This document shows positions 31,768 to 40,360 of a stretch of 64,000 nt of DNA, piece after piece. Each line of letters starts with the position of its first letter. Within the stretch, counting starts at the first letter, position 1. Below the pieces are notes generated by a model. The model was not told the origin of the DNA. It searched no databases and was given only the letters and a program-made list of their open reading frames with translations. The stretch comes from Occallatibacter savannae (GTDB taxonomy: Bacteria; Acidobacteriota; Terriglobia; Terriglobales; Acidobacteriaceae), in assembly GCF_003131205.1 (NCBI RefSeq), contig NZ_QFFY01000002.1, positions 457,016 to 521,015 of the forward strand. The letters run 5' to 3'. Made by a program: the position numbers and the translations under genes.

Positions 31768-33111
31768 TCAATGTAGCAGGATGCGGACGGTGGAGCCGGC
31801 GTCGAGGTGGGCGGCGTCTTCGGGGATGACGAGGAAGCAGTTGGATTGGGCAAAGGCGGTGAGGTCTCCGGAGCCGTGCCAGGGGATGGTGGCGACCTGG
31901 GGAAGCGCGTTGGCCGAGCGGTTGAAGGTGCAGAGGGCGGGGAGGAAACGGGTGAGGCCGGGTTTGGCTTTGCGATCGGTATCGCGCGCGAGTTGAGCGA
32001 GGACGAAGCGGGGGTGGGTTTCGCGGCTGCCGGAGAGCGCGGCGAGGATGGGGGCGGCGAAGAGGAGGAAGGTGGCGGCGGAGGAGATGGGATTGCCGGG
32101 GAGGCCGAAGAAGGGGATCGAATTTGATCGAGAGGCTGAAGCCCTTTCGTCTGTATGGGCGCTGGTTGGCACGACTGAAGTTTTGCCCTGATGCTTCTTG
32201 TCCTGCTTCTGCGATTCTGCGCTTTGCGGGATCTGGCCGAAGACGAGGGGTTTGCCGGGCTGGATTTTCACGCCGGTGAAGTGGAACTGCGCGCCGCGGC
32301 GGGCAAGGGCGGGTTCGACGAGGTCGTGGGTGCCGGCGGAGACTCCGCCGGAGATCAGGAGCAGATCGGCGGTGGCCGCCTGAGCGAGTGCGGCGTCGAG
32401 CGCTTCGGGGGAGTCGGCTGCGGTGGGGAGGATGAGGGGATCGGCGCCGCATCGAGCGACGAGGGCGGCGAGCATGGGGGCGTTGGAGTTGCGGATCTGG
32501 CCGGGGCCGGGCGTGGCGTCGACCGGGACGAGTTCGTCGCCGGTGGTGAGGATGGCAACGCGGGGACGGCGGAACACTTCGACGGTGGAGTAGCCGCAGG
32601 AAGCAGCGAGGGCGATCTGGGCGGGGCCGAGCGCGAAGCCGGCGCTGAGGATCTGGTCGCCGCGGCGCGACTGGGCTCCGCGGGAGACGATATTGTCGCC
32701 CTGGGCGATGGTGCGGGATGCGGAAAGCTGGATAGTGTTGCCGGATTCTTCGACGTGTTCGAGCATGACGACGCAGTCGGCGCCAGAAGGGACGGGAGCG
32801 CCAGTCATGATCTCCCAGGCGGAGGAGGGAGGGAGCGGGCTGGCGGGGGGCTGGCCGGCGCGGGTGGATCCGGCGATGGGGAGGGGGACGTGGGCTGACA
32901 GTTCGTCGGCTCGGCAGGCGTAGCCGTCGCGCGTGGAGCGGGGGAAGGGAGGCTGGTCGTCGTCGGCGAGGAGGGGTGTGGCGAGGATGCGTCCGGGAGC
33001 TGCGGCGAGGTCGATGCGTTCGATGGATGGCCGGCGGCTCTCAGAGATGGCGCGTGCGTTTTCAGCGATGAGGGACGCGGCCTGCTCGTAGCTCAGGAGG
33101 TCGGGGGGCAT
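31768..33111 (-). CDS. moeA: Molybdopterin molybdenumtransferase
   Basis: Inserts molybdate into adenylated molybdopterin, in the cytoplasm. The 447 residues are somewhat longer than the usual 400-410. Motifs are PPFPRSTRDGYACRADEL, EIMTGAPVPSGADCVVMLEH, a GDNIVSRGAQSRRGDQIL stretch, TTGDELVP and SGGVSAGTHD, with a LPGNP segment (FFGLPGNPISSA). An Ala/Ser/Lys-rich insertion of about 30 residues (QDKKHQGKTSVVPTSAHTDE and around) before FFGLPGNP is atypical and coincides with a decayed REP-like element. Start ATG at 33111; no clear ribosome binding site. moaC follows downstream. Confidence 0.94.
   Translation of the reverse strand: MPPDLLSYEQAASLIAENARAISESRRPSIERIDLAAAPGRILATPLLADDDQPPFPRSTRDGYACRADELSAHVPLPIAGSTRAGQPPASPLPPSSAWEIMTGAPVPSGADCVVMLEHVEESGNTIQLSASRTIAQGDNIVSRGAQSRRGDQILSAGFALGPAQIALAASCGYSTVEVFRRPRVAILTTGDELVPVDATPGPGQIRNSNAPMLAALVARCGADPLILPTAADSPEALDAALAQAATADLLLISGGVSAGTHDLVEPALARRGAQFHFTGVKIQPGKPLVFGQIPQSAESQKQDKKHQGKTSVVPTSAHTDERASASRSNSIPFFGLPGNPISSAATFLLFAAPILAALSGSRETHPRFVLAQLARDTDRKAKPGLTRFLPALCTFNRSANALPQVATIPWHGSGDLTAFAQSNCFLVIPEDAAHLDAGSTVRILLH
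32134..32190 (+). repeat. Decayed REP-like element inside moeA
   Basis: GGCTGAAGCCC (32134-32144), followed 34 bases from its start by GGCACGACTGAAGTTTTGCC (32168-32187). This repeats the order and spacing of the intact element at 23621-23690. It encodes, in frame on the minus strand, the atypical insertion in MoeA. Confidence 0.45.
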
Positions 33112-33130
33112 GGGGAAATTGTAGCGAGAT

Positions 33131-33195
33131 GTGATCAGTGATCAGTGGTCAGTGTTCAGGAAACGAGAACAGGGACTGGAGATCAGTCCCTGTTC
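33131..33195 (-). terminator. Terminator hairpin of the S9 peptidase gene, next to short GATCAGT repeats
   Basis: GAACAGGGACT (33167) pairs with AGTCCCTGTTC (ending 33195) to give an 11-bp stem with a 7-base loop. On the minus strand it is followed by TCGTTTCC, a weak T tail. Directly beyond lie GTGATCAGTGATCAGTGGTC and GTGTTCAG (33131-33158), short degenerate 7-bp units like those at 35474-35596. Confidence 0.55.
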
Positions 33196-33207
33196 GCCTG
33201 ATTGCGT

Positions 33208-35424
33208 CTAGTTGGGTTTTGTTGTCCATTGGTCGACCCAGTCGTTGACCGTTTTCCACCAGAGCTGGGAGTTCTGGGGCTTGAGGACCCAGTGGCCTTC
33301 GTCGGGGAAGTAAAGCATTTTGCTGGGGACGCCGAGGCGCTGGAGGGTGGTGAAGAGCTGATAGCCCTCGCTGACGTCGAGACGGAAGTCGAGCTGGCTA
33401 TGAACGACGAGGGTGGGCGTTTTGAAGGTTTTTGCCGACATCATGGGGGCCCATTTGCGATAGGGATTCTCTGAGTCGGGCTTGCCATAGTAGTCCCACG
33501 GTTTGCCTTTGAACTCCCACTCGTTGAACCAGAGCTCTTCGGTGGTTCCGTAAGCGGACTCGGGATCGAACATGCCGTCGTGGGAGACGATGCACTTGAA
33601 GCGGGTGGTGTGGCCCAGCACCCAGTTGGCCATGTACCCGCCGTAGCTCGCGCCAAGGGCGCACTCGCGGGTCTTGTCGATGAAGGGGTAGTGCTGCTCG
33701 GCGTAGTCGAGGCCGGACATGAGGTCGGTGAAGGGCTTGCCGCCCCAGTCGCCATTGACGCTATCGACGAAGGCCTGACCGTATCCGGTGGAGCCGCCGG
33801 GGTTGATCATGACGACGACATAGCCGTTGGCGGCGAAGAGCTCGGCATTCCAGCGGTAGGACCAGGCGTCGCCCCAGGCACCCTGCGGGCCGCCGTGGAT
33901 GAGGAACTTGAGCGGGTACTTCTTGCTGGGGTCGAAGTTGGGCGGGCGGATGAGGAAGCCCTGTTCTTTGGTGCCGTCGGATGCGGTGAACCAGAAGTCT
34001 TCCATCTCGGAAAGATCGAGGTTAGCGAGTAGGGCGTCGTTGAGGTGAGTGAGCTGTCGAAGTTCTTTTGCCTCTGGCACTGGGTAAACCGGCAATCTTC
34101 CTGCTTGTGCTGCGTTTTCCTTCTTGGTGGGCAGCACATCTACGATTGCTGGCGAATTCACAATCTCGAACACTTCGCTCGGGTGCCCTGCCGTCATGCG
34201 CGTCGCGACAACCGAATTACGAACCGGTGTCGGATGGATACTACTGAACTCTCCCGACCCTTGTTGAAGAGTCACCCAAAGAGCAGCCCGCCCTGTCCTC
34301 AAATCCAATTCATAAACCGGAGCAGAGCCGCGAGAGCCGGAAACGAAATAGATCGTTTCCGAATTCAGTCCCCACGCAAACTCATCCACCCAATTCTCGA
34401 ACTTCGGCAGTAGGTACTTGATCGTCTTCGCCCCGCGGTCATAAAGAGCCAAGCGGAATTTGTCGCTCTCGTAGCCGGCGCGGGCCTGGGAGCGCCATGC
34501 GAGGTATCTGCCGTCGGGGGAGTAGGCGGGATCCATGTCGCCGCCGAGAGCGGTGCTTACCTTGATGGGCTTTGCGTCGGGGCTGGTGAGGTCGAGCGTG
34601 AAGATGTCGGAGTTGGTGCTGGTGGCCTCTTCTGGCACATCCTTCTTCACAAAGGCCATTTCCTTGGCGTCGGGAGAGATGGCGCAGCCGCAGCCAAGGG
34701 GGGACGTCGGATAATCCGTCGGCACATCGTGCGTGTCGTTCGGGGTTAGATCGCGGAGCTTTCCGGTGTCCACCTCGATGAGGAAGAGATGCGAACGTTT
34801 GTCGCCTGTGAAGTGGTTCCAGTGGCGGTACATCAGGTGGGTGAAGATTTGCGCCTTGACCTTGCTCTCGGCCTTCGCCTTGTCGCGATCGGCGTTGCAC
34901 TGGTCGCCGGTTTTGGAATCGGCGAAGGTGATAGGCGCGCAATCGGGATAGACGTTTGAAGTAAAGACGATGAACCTTCCGTCGGGAGACCATTTGGCGT
35001 TGTCGGCTTCGGTCGAGATGGACGTCAGCTTCTTCGCGTTGCTGGTCGCGCCGGTTGCGTCGTCGAAGTCTGCAATCCAGACCTGACTGGCGCCTTCGCG
35101 GCCGCTGACGAAGAGGACGCGCTTGCCGTCCGGAGCAAACTGCAGTCCACCGTCGCCGGGCTGGGTAGCAGAGACTTTCAAAGGCTCGCCACCCGCAATC
35201 GGCTGAAGCCAAATCTCCGGAGTCTTTGTGTTCTTTTCGAGGTCAACTGTTGTGACTGAATAGCCCAGCCACTTTCCGTCGGCAGAGACGGCGGTTTCGC
35301 CCAGACGCTTCATGTGCATCATGTCTTCGAAGGTCATGGGGCGCTTCGGTTGAGCCTGAGTTGTGATGGAAGCTGCAGAGAAGACCGCAAAGAAAAGAAG
35401 AGCAGACGAACCCGATCTACGCAT
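33208..35424 (-). CDS. Secreted S9 family peptidase (DPP4/acylaminoacyl-peptidase type)
   Basis: A 738-residue exported serine peptidase that acts on peptides or N-blocked amino acids. A signal peptide covers about residues 1-24 (ending TTQAQ). The beta-propeller (about 45-440) contains WD40/TolB-type blades, including SADGKWLGYSV and SPDGRYLAWRS. The alpha/beta hydrolase domain (about 480-738) has Ser in GASYGGYMANW, Asp in HSQLDFRLDVSEG and His in DEGHWV, so the triad is complete. Start ATG at 35424 with GAGGGGAAC just upstream. It differs from the S9A enzyme at the window start in having the DPP4-type GxSYGGY motif. Confidence 0.93.
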   Translation of the reverse strand: MRRSGSSALLFFAVFSAASITTQAQPKRPMTFEDMMHMKRLGETAVSADGKWLGYSVTTVDLEKNTKTPEIWLQPIAGGEPLKVSATQPGDGGLQFAPDGKRVLFVSGREGASQVWIADFDDATGATSNAKKLTSISTEADNAKWSPDGRFIVFTSNVYPDCAPITFADSKTGDQCNADRDKAKAESKVKAQIFTHLMYRHWNHFTGDKRSHLFLIEVDTGKLRDLTPNDTHDVPTDYPTSPLGCGCAISPDAKEMAFVKKDVPEEATSTNSDIFTLDLTSPDAKPIKVSTALGGDMDPAYSPDGRYLAWRSQARAGYESDKFRLALYDRGAKTIKYLLPKFENWVDEFAWGLNSETIYFVSGSRGSAPVYELDLRTGRAALWVTLQQGSGEFSSIHPTPVRNSVVATRMTAGHPSEVFEIVNSPAIVDVLPTKKENAAQAGRLPVYPVPEAKELRQLTHLNDALLANLDLSEMEDFWFTASDGTKEQGFLIRPPNFDPSKKYPLKFLIHGGPQGAWGDAWSYRWNAELFAANGYVVVMINPGGSTGYGQAFVDSVNGDWGGKPFTDLMSGLDYAEQHYPFIDKTRECALGASYGGYMANWVLGHTTRFKCIVSHDGMFDPESAYGTTEELWFNEWEFKGKPWDYYGKPDSENPYRKWAPMMSAKTFKTPTLVVHSQLDFRLDVSEGYQLFTTLQRLGVPSKMLYFPDEGHWVLKPQNSQLWWKTVNDWVDQWTTKPN

Positions 35425-35473
35425 AGCGTTCCCCTCGCGCGGTCTCTCGGCGCGAAGGAGAAGTGTACAACGG

Positions 35474-35596
35474 CAGTTGCCAGTTGCCAGTTGCCAGTCG
35501 CCAGTTGTCAGTTGCCAGTTGCCAGTTGCCAGTGATCACTGATCGGTTCACTGAGCATCCGCGGGAAGACTGCTGAGAACTGAGGACTGAGAACTG
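35474..35596. repeat. Tandem 7-bp repeat (CAGTTGC)n and related heptamers
   Basis: Eight near-perfect copies of CAGTTGC run from 35474 to 35529, with copies 4 and 5 reading CAGTCGC and CAGTTGT. Divergent units CAGTGAT and CACTGAT follow, and then a second patch (35572-35596) built from ACTGAG(A/G). The region lies between the S9 peptidase start and the sensor kinase stop. It is too short in period and lacks spacers, so it is not a CRISPR array. Confidence 0.8.
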
Positions 35597-35599
35597 TTC

Positions 35600-37630
35600 C
35601 TAGGCGGCCTGGAGTTCGAGGAGGATGCCGGCGCCGCGGGGTTCGAAGTTGAGGGCGCTGGCTTTGCCGTTGTTTTCGCGCAGGATGGATGCGCACATGC
35701 TGAGGCCGAGGCTGGTGGACTCTTCGCCTGTGGGCTCGGGAACGAATGGATCGAAGGCGCGGGCCGGGACGGTGAACTTCGCACCGCTGTGGGCGACAAG
35801 AATCTGGACGTGGCCCTTCTCCGCGACGGCTTCGAGGCGGACAGTCTTTTCCTGCGCGGTGTCGAGCTTCTCGACGGCGTCCATGGCGTACTGGAGGCAG
35901 TAGAGGACCGCCTGCCGGACCTGCTGCGCGTTGCCCAGGATGCGCGGCAGGGCTGGCGCGATCTGCACGCGGAAGTCGATGGAGCGCTGGACGAATTCAG
36001 AGCGATGGAGCTGTTCGAGGTCGCTGAGGAGTTCTGTTACGGAGATCGCGGCCATCTGATCGCCCTGCGGACGCGAGATGCGGGCGAGGCTCTCGAGGGT
36101 CAGGCGCATATGCCGGGCCTCGGTGAGGATGGCTTCGATGGCTTTGTGCGCCTGCGGGTTGAGGTCCTCGGTTTCGTCGAGGAGAGAGGCGTAGCCGAGG
36201 ATGACGGTCAGAGGGTTGTTGAGCTGACGCGTGACATTGCCGGCGAGCTGTCCAAGGCCGACGAACTTCTCGGCGTCGACGAGCTTTTCGAGCATCATGG
36301 TGTGGCTGCGGAGCGCCTGGAGCCGGGTGGCGAGAACTTCCAGCGGGAGCAGATCGACAGCGGTGATGGGATCGTGAGGTTTTTCAAGACCTGCGAGCAA
36401 GATTGCGCCCTCGGTGGAAGTCCTGCCGCGCAAGGGAATCGCCTGCACGGTGGTCAGCTTCAGGCGGGTGAGGTCGTCACCGGGGACGAGGAATGGAGTG
36501 AGATCGAGATCGAAGGTCTGAGCGTGCTCGAGGGTTGGGGTCACGTTCTCCGGATCAAGGAAGCCGCTGACGGGAATGCGGCCTGCAAGCGCTTCGAGGG
36601 CAGTGAGGGTTGCGTCATCAAAGCCGGCGGAGCCTGAGAGGTGATAGCGGCCGGAGCCCTGGAGCAGGATGATGGCGGACTGCTTGAAGCGGCTGTTCTC
36701 GACGATGGACTGGCAGACGGTAGCGGCCTGGCCGTCGAAATCCTCGACGCGGCGGCGTGCCAGGTTGAGGCGCGTGTAGGCCTCCATCTCCTGGCGAGCA
36801 TGGCGTTCCCGTTTCTCTCCCGCCTGGTTGGTCGCGAGTTGATCTTCGAGCGCGATGAGGATCATGCCGATTGCCGCTACGACTTTGGACAGCACGATGA
36901 TTCGTTCTTCGACCAGACCGGGCCGTCCGGCATGGAAGAACCCCAAGTGGAACGGGAGCGCTTCGCCGATGTTCAGGGACCAGCCAATAAAGCCGAGTGC
37001 CGCCAGCAGCGTACCGGCAGAGATGCGCCGGAAAACGTAGAAGACCAGCAGGGCAGTGGTCAGGTGGATCGCGCACTCAACGTAGGTGAGCGGCCACCCT
37101 CCGCCAATTCTGAAGCAGATCCAGAGTCCCACGGCGCCCAGGAGGATGCAGAGGCCGAGGGGCAAGGCTCTTGGAATTCCCCGGTGGGAGATGGCCCATG
37201 CACAGGCCACGAAGAGGGACAGGCCGCCTAAAGCGGGGAAGAGGAGGAAGGTGGTGCCTGAGGGCGTTACGCCTCCATATACGCCGTAGATCAGGAGGGC
37301 GTAGGCGATGAGGGGCAGGATGAAGGGGATGACGTAGAGCACCCGGACCCGCCCGAGTCGGAAGCGCATGGGCGTAAGCGATGCGAGAAAGAAGGCGGAG
37401 CTGATGAGGATGGCGGTCTGGCCGGTCGCCACAATCCAGGGATGTTCTACGGCACTGGTGTAATCCCAGACGCCCAGCTTGTAGTACTGCAGCATGCGGA
37501 GGCAGGCAAACAGGAAGCCGAGGAACCAAAGGAGGGTCCGGGCGTTGCGAAAGCGCAGGTAAAGCTGACAGAAGGCCGGCAGCAGAAGCAGCGTAAGAAC
37601 CAGCGCGGGAAGCTGATAGCTGTCGGGCAT
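35600..37630 (-). CDS. Membrane GAF sensor with degenerate histidine kinase core
   Basis: A 676-residue inner-membrane protein. Seven or so membrane segments (about 8-260) form a 7TM-type sensor, followed by a GAF-like region (about 295-430) and then HisKA and ATPase-like domains (about 450-676). The architecture is that of a hybrid-less histidine kinase, but key residues are changed. The H box reads GQLAGNVTRQLNNPL, with Arg468 where AHELNNPL has its phosphoacceptor His (codon 36229-36227, cgt). The N box is VLYCLQYAMDAV, without the Mg-binding Asn. The G1 box DxGxG is replaced by AHSGAKF. The fold-defining LNNPLTVILGYASLL and LGLSMCASILRENNG remain. It is probably a pseudokinase that binds a partner. 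Start ATG at 37630. Confidence 0.85.
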   Translation of the reverse strand: MPDSYQLPALVLTLLLLPAFCQLYLRFRNARTLLWFLGFLFACLRMLQYYKLGVWDYTSAVEHPWIVATGQTAILISSAFFLASLTPMRFRLGRVRVLYVIPFILPLIAYALLIYGVYGGVTPSGTTFLLFPALGGLSLFVACAWAISHRGIPRALPLGLCILLGAVGLWICFRIGGGWPLTYVECAIHLTTALLVFYVFRRISAGTLLAALGFIGWSLNIGEALPFHLGFFHAGRPGLVEERIIVLSKVVAAIGMILIALEDQLATNQAGEKRERHARQEMEAYTRLNLARRRVEDFDGQAATVCQSIVENSRFKQSAIILLQGSGRYHLSGSAGFDDATLTALEALAGRIPVSGFLDPENVTPTLEHAQTFDLDLTPFLVPGDDLTRLKLTTVQAIPLRGRTSTEGAILLAGLEKPHDPITAVDLLPLEVLATRLQALRSHTMMLEKLVDAEKFVGLGQLAGNVTRQLNNPLTVILGYASLLDETEDLNPQAHKAIEAILTEARHMRLTLESLARISRPQGDQMAAISVTELLSDLEQLHRSEFVQRSIDFRVQIAPALPRILGNAQQVRQAVLYCLQYAMDAVEKLDTAQEKTVRLEAVAEKGHVQILVAHSGAKFTVPARAFDPFVPEPTGEESTSLGLSMCASILRENNGKASALNFEPRGAGILLELQAA

Positions 37631-37906
37631 GATGGTGCGCTTTTCTCCTTGGAAGCGTCCGCGCCCTCTTTGAGGGTCGCGCGCGTCCAGTTCGGGTGTT
37701 GCCGGGGGCAGCTACTGACTTTAATCAGTGAGCTTAAACCATTGATCCCCAACGGTAAATGCTGAGTTTGAGTCTGGCCGGACGCGGACCGATCGTCGAG
37801 GGACGTGGCGGTCCGTGCGCCACCGGCTTCGCCACTGGCGATTTTGCTTGGCACCCGGGCATCCTGTAAATACGTCTAACGTGGTAACAAGAAGAGAGTG
37901 TCCTGA

Positions 37907-38833
37907 ATGCGGACCATGAGGAGTCAAGCAGTGAGAAACCGTTGGTGGCTCATACCAGCCATCGCCACAATGCTGGTGTTGCCCGCAGTCGCGCAGGATA
38001 AGGACACCTTTACCCCGATGCCGCTGGACGCAGGGTTCGGGAAGCTCGACTTGACGCAGCCGTCTACGCCGCCCGAAGAGATCATCAAGAAGTTCGCGGC
38101 CAAGGAGAGCGAGTTCCGGGAAGCATTGAATCACTACACGTACCGCAGAGTGGCGCGGGTGCAGACGCTGGACGATGACAACAAGGTCGATGGCGAGTGG
38201 TACCAGGTTGACGATGTGACGTTTGACCCGACCGGCCGGCGCATGGAGAAGACGGTATATGCGCCGGAGAACACACTGCAACGCGTGACGATGAGCCCTT
38301 CGGATCTTCAGGACATTCAGAAGGGTTATCCGTTTGTTCTGACCACGGAAGAGATCACGCAATACAACGTGAAGTATGTCGGTAAGCAGAAGGTCGATGA
38401 AGTAGATTGCGTGGTTTTCGATGTGTCTCCCAAGCAAATCGAGAAGAACAAGCGGTACTTTCTCGGCCGTATCTGGGTGGATTCCGGCGAGTTGCAGATC
38501 GTGGTCACGAACGGCCGCATGGTTCCCGATGACACGCGCAAGAACAACGAGGACCTTCACCCGCCGTTCATGACCTGGCGCCAACAGGTGGATGGGCACT
38601 ACTGGTTCCCGGTCTACACAAAGGGCGAGGGCGTGCTGCACTTCAAGGGCGGCAGCTACACGATGAGCGAGGACGTGCACATCCGGGACACGATCAAGTA
38701 CACCGACTACAAGCGCTTCGGCTCCACGGTGAAGATCATCTACGACGGGCAGGACATCACCCAGAACGGACAACAGCCCAACCAGCCCGGAGAGCAGAAG
38801 AAACAGCCCGCTCCTGCGAAACCGCAGAAGTAA
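37907..38833 (+). CDS. Secreted hypothetical protein, outer-membrane-lipoprotein-sorting-like
   Basis: A 308-residue exported protein. The ATG at 37907 is used; a GTG at 37931 has a better Shine-Dalgarno (GAGGAG, seven bases upstream) and would give a compact signal peptide, MRNRWWLIPAIATMLVLPAV. The body (about 45-275) is beta-rich, with YTYRRVARVQTLDDDN, DCVVFDVSPKQIEKNKRYF and GRIWVDSGELQIV. This order resembles the LolA/LolB-like half-barrel proteins that handle lipids. The tail is Gln/Pro/Lys-rich. No lipoprotein Cys is seen. It is divergent from the degenerate kinase gene; function unproven. Confidence 0.65.
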   Translation: MRTMRSQAVRNRWWLIPAIATMLVLPAVAQDKDTFTPMPLDAGFGKLDLTQPSTPPEEIIKKFAAKESEFREALNHYTYRRVARVQTLDDDNKVDGEWYQVDDVTFDPTGRRMEKTVYAPENTLQRVTMSPSDLQDIQKGYPFVLTTEEITQYNVKYVGKQKVDEVDCVVFDVSPKQIEKNKRYFLGRIWVDSGELQIVVTNGRMVPDDTRKNNEDLHPPFMTWRQQVDGHYWFPVYTKGEGVLHFKGGSYTMSEDVHIRDTIKYTDYKRFGSTVKIIYDGQDITQNGQQPNQPGEQKKQPAPAKPQK

Positions 38834-38856
38834 GATCGGCGGAACTCAGCGGAGTC

Positions 38857-39654
38857 TCAGAAGCGCAGGGAGAGGCAGCTCAGGCCGCCGTCCATCTTGC
38901 GGAACTCCGACATGTCCAGCGCGAGTGGATTGAAGCCCCGCGCTTCGAGATCGGCGGTCATTCTTGTGAATCCGTCGGCTACGAGCACCCGGTTGTTGAC
39001 GCGGACACAGTTGGCGGCGTAGCTCTCTTCAGCGGAAACCCGGATGAGCTCAAAGCGGCTGAAGAGGGGATTCGAAGCCATCTCGTCCATGACGACTAGC
39101 GTGTTGTCGCCGATGTAGCTGATGCCGCTCTTGAGATGCAGGATCGAGGTCATTCCCCTCACGTCGATGGTGGAAGCTGTATATCCCAGCGCGTTCAGAC
39201 ATATGGCGAGCTGACGGGCGCCTTCGGCGTCCGTCCGGTGCGAGATGCCGATGAAGAAGTGCGAGCCGGCTTCGCAGATGTCGCCGCCGTCGACGCTGCC
39301 CGGAGCTTCGATGGTGAAGGTGCTGAAGTAGAAGCGCTCGACTGCGGGTTTGATGGCCGTGACCTCGCCCTGCCGGCTTGCTGCTCCGGGTCGGCAGAAG
39401 ATGGCGACCTGAGGCGTGAGGATGGCGGTGTCCTCGACGAAAGTGGAATCCGGGTGACGCAGATCCGGGTCGAGGACCGTCAGTTCCAGGCCGCATGCGC
39501 GCAGCGCGTCGCAGTAGGTCGAGTGCTGTTTCAGGACTTCATCGAAGTGAGGGACGCCGAGGTCGACGGTGGTCAAGCCATCAGCAAAGTTGCTGCCGGG
39601 TATTCGCACAATGGCGCGAGTGAACAGAGGCGCACCTCCAGCTTCCGTAGGCAT
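38857..39654 (-). CDS. ddaH: Dimethylarginine dimethylaminohydrolase
   Basis: Hydrolyses methylated arginines to citrulline and methylamines, in the cytoplasm. The ATG at 39654 gives 265 residues. A long upstream extension (to 39888) is antisense to the next gene and is rejected. DDAH motifs are ARLFTRAIVRIPGSNFADGL-like near the N-terminus, DSTFVEDTAI (about 69-78), SVDGGDI (about 120), His173 in ILHLKSG and Cys260 in DGGLSCLSLRF. The His and Cys are the catalytic pair of the guanidino-modifying superfamily, so the enzyme should be active. No Shine-Dalgarno is obvious. Confidence 0.88.
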   Translation of the reverse strand: MPTEAGGAPLFTRAIVRIPGSNFADGLTTVDLGVPHFDEVLKQHSTYCDALRACGLELTVLDPDLRHPDSTFVEDTAILTPQVAIFCRPGAASRQGEVTAIKPAVERFYFSTFTIEAPGSVDGGDICEAGSHFFIGISHRTDAEGARQLAICLNALGYTASTIDVRGMTSILHLKSGISYIGDNTLVVMDEMASNPLFSRFELIRVSAEESYAANCVRVNNRVLVADGFTRMTADLEARGFNPLALDMSEFRKMDGGLSCLSLRF

Positions 39655-39722
39655 CGAAGTGTTTGTGTAGCGTTGTTTCGAACTGCGTTGACAACGCTTC
39701 GAATCGAGGCAGTGCGAGGACG

Positions 39723-40346
39723 CTAATAGAACAGGTACTTGCGCCAGCGATCGTCGCCGCGGCCCAGCATGCGCATAATTTGGCGGCTGGTGTGCAGGGA
39801 GAAGGGGCGCGGTTCGCGCAGCAGCGCCATATCGTCGATCTCCGACAACAGGCGGTTGCCCTTGCGGCGATTGCAGGCGTGACAGCACGCGACCAGATTC
39901 TCCCAGGTCGAGCTGCCGCCGCGAGAACGCGGGACAACGTGGTCAAGCGTCAGTTCGCCGGAGGGGAGGACTACGCCGCAATACTGGCACTGGTTGCGAT
40001 CGCGAAGAAGGATGTTCTTGCGCGAGAGCGCCCGCGTCTGGTGCGGGATTCGCCGGTATTCGAGCAGCCGGATGACGGACGGCATGGCGACGAAGCTTCG
40101 TTGCGCGTGCAGCGTGGTTCCGTGCTCTTCCTCGGTGCGTGCGATTCCTTTCAGCACCAGAACAAGCGCGCGGCGCGCTCCGCAGATGTTGATCGGCTCG
40201 TAGGAAGCGTTGAGGACCAGTACCGGCATTTGCAGGATGTGGCCCGCGTGGATGCCCGCGTGCGCGCCAGATTCAGCAGCATGGGCGGCGGCGCGGGCGG
40301 CAGTCTTTTGCTTGCGTGCATGAATCATGGCTTTTCCGAGCGACAT
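39723..40346 (-). CDS. HNH endonuclease family protein
   Basis: A 207-residue protein. An N-terminal basic stretch of about 38 residues precedes [20 protein letters not shown], the usual beginning of this family, so a start nearer residue 40 cannot be excluded. The ATG at 40346 is preceded by GAGGGGAAGAAGG. The HNH core is [18 protein letters not shown] and [18 protein letters not shown], with the metal-binding His and the four-Cys zinc site complete. Members of this standalone type are widespread in bacterial chromosomes and their substrate is mostly unknown. It is unlikely to be a restriction enzyme here, since no methylase is nearby. Confidence 0.85.
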   Translation of the reverse strand: MSLGKAMIHARKQKTAARAAAHAAESGAHAGIHAGHILQMPVLVLNASYEPINICGARRALVLVLKGIARTEEEHGTTLHAQRSFVAMPSVIRLLEYRRIPHQTRALSRKNILLRDRNQCQYCGVVLPSGELTLDHVVPRSRGGSSTWENLVACCHACNRRKGNRLLSEIDDMALLREPRPFSLHTSRQIMRMLGRGDDRWRKYLFY

Positions 40347-40360
40347 CCTTCTTCCCCTCG

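Noticed and set aside
35474-35596. CRISPR array
   Set aside because: The period is only seven bases, without spacers, and there are no cas genes.
39723-40346. Homing or restriction endonuclease role for the HNH gene
   Set aside because: There is no methylase, intron or inserted gene nearby, and the [10 protein letters not shown] start is that of the widespread chromosomal HNH family.
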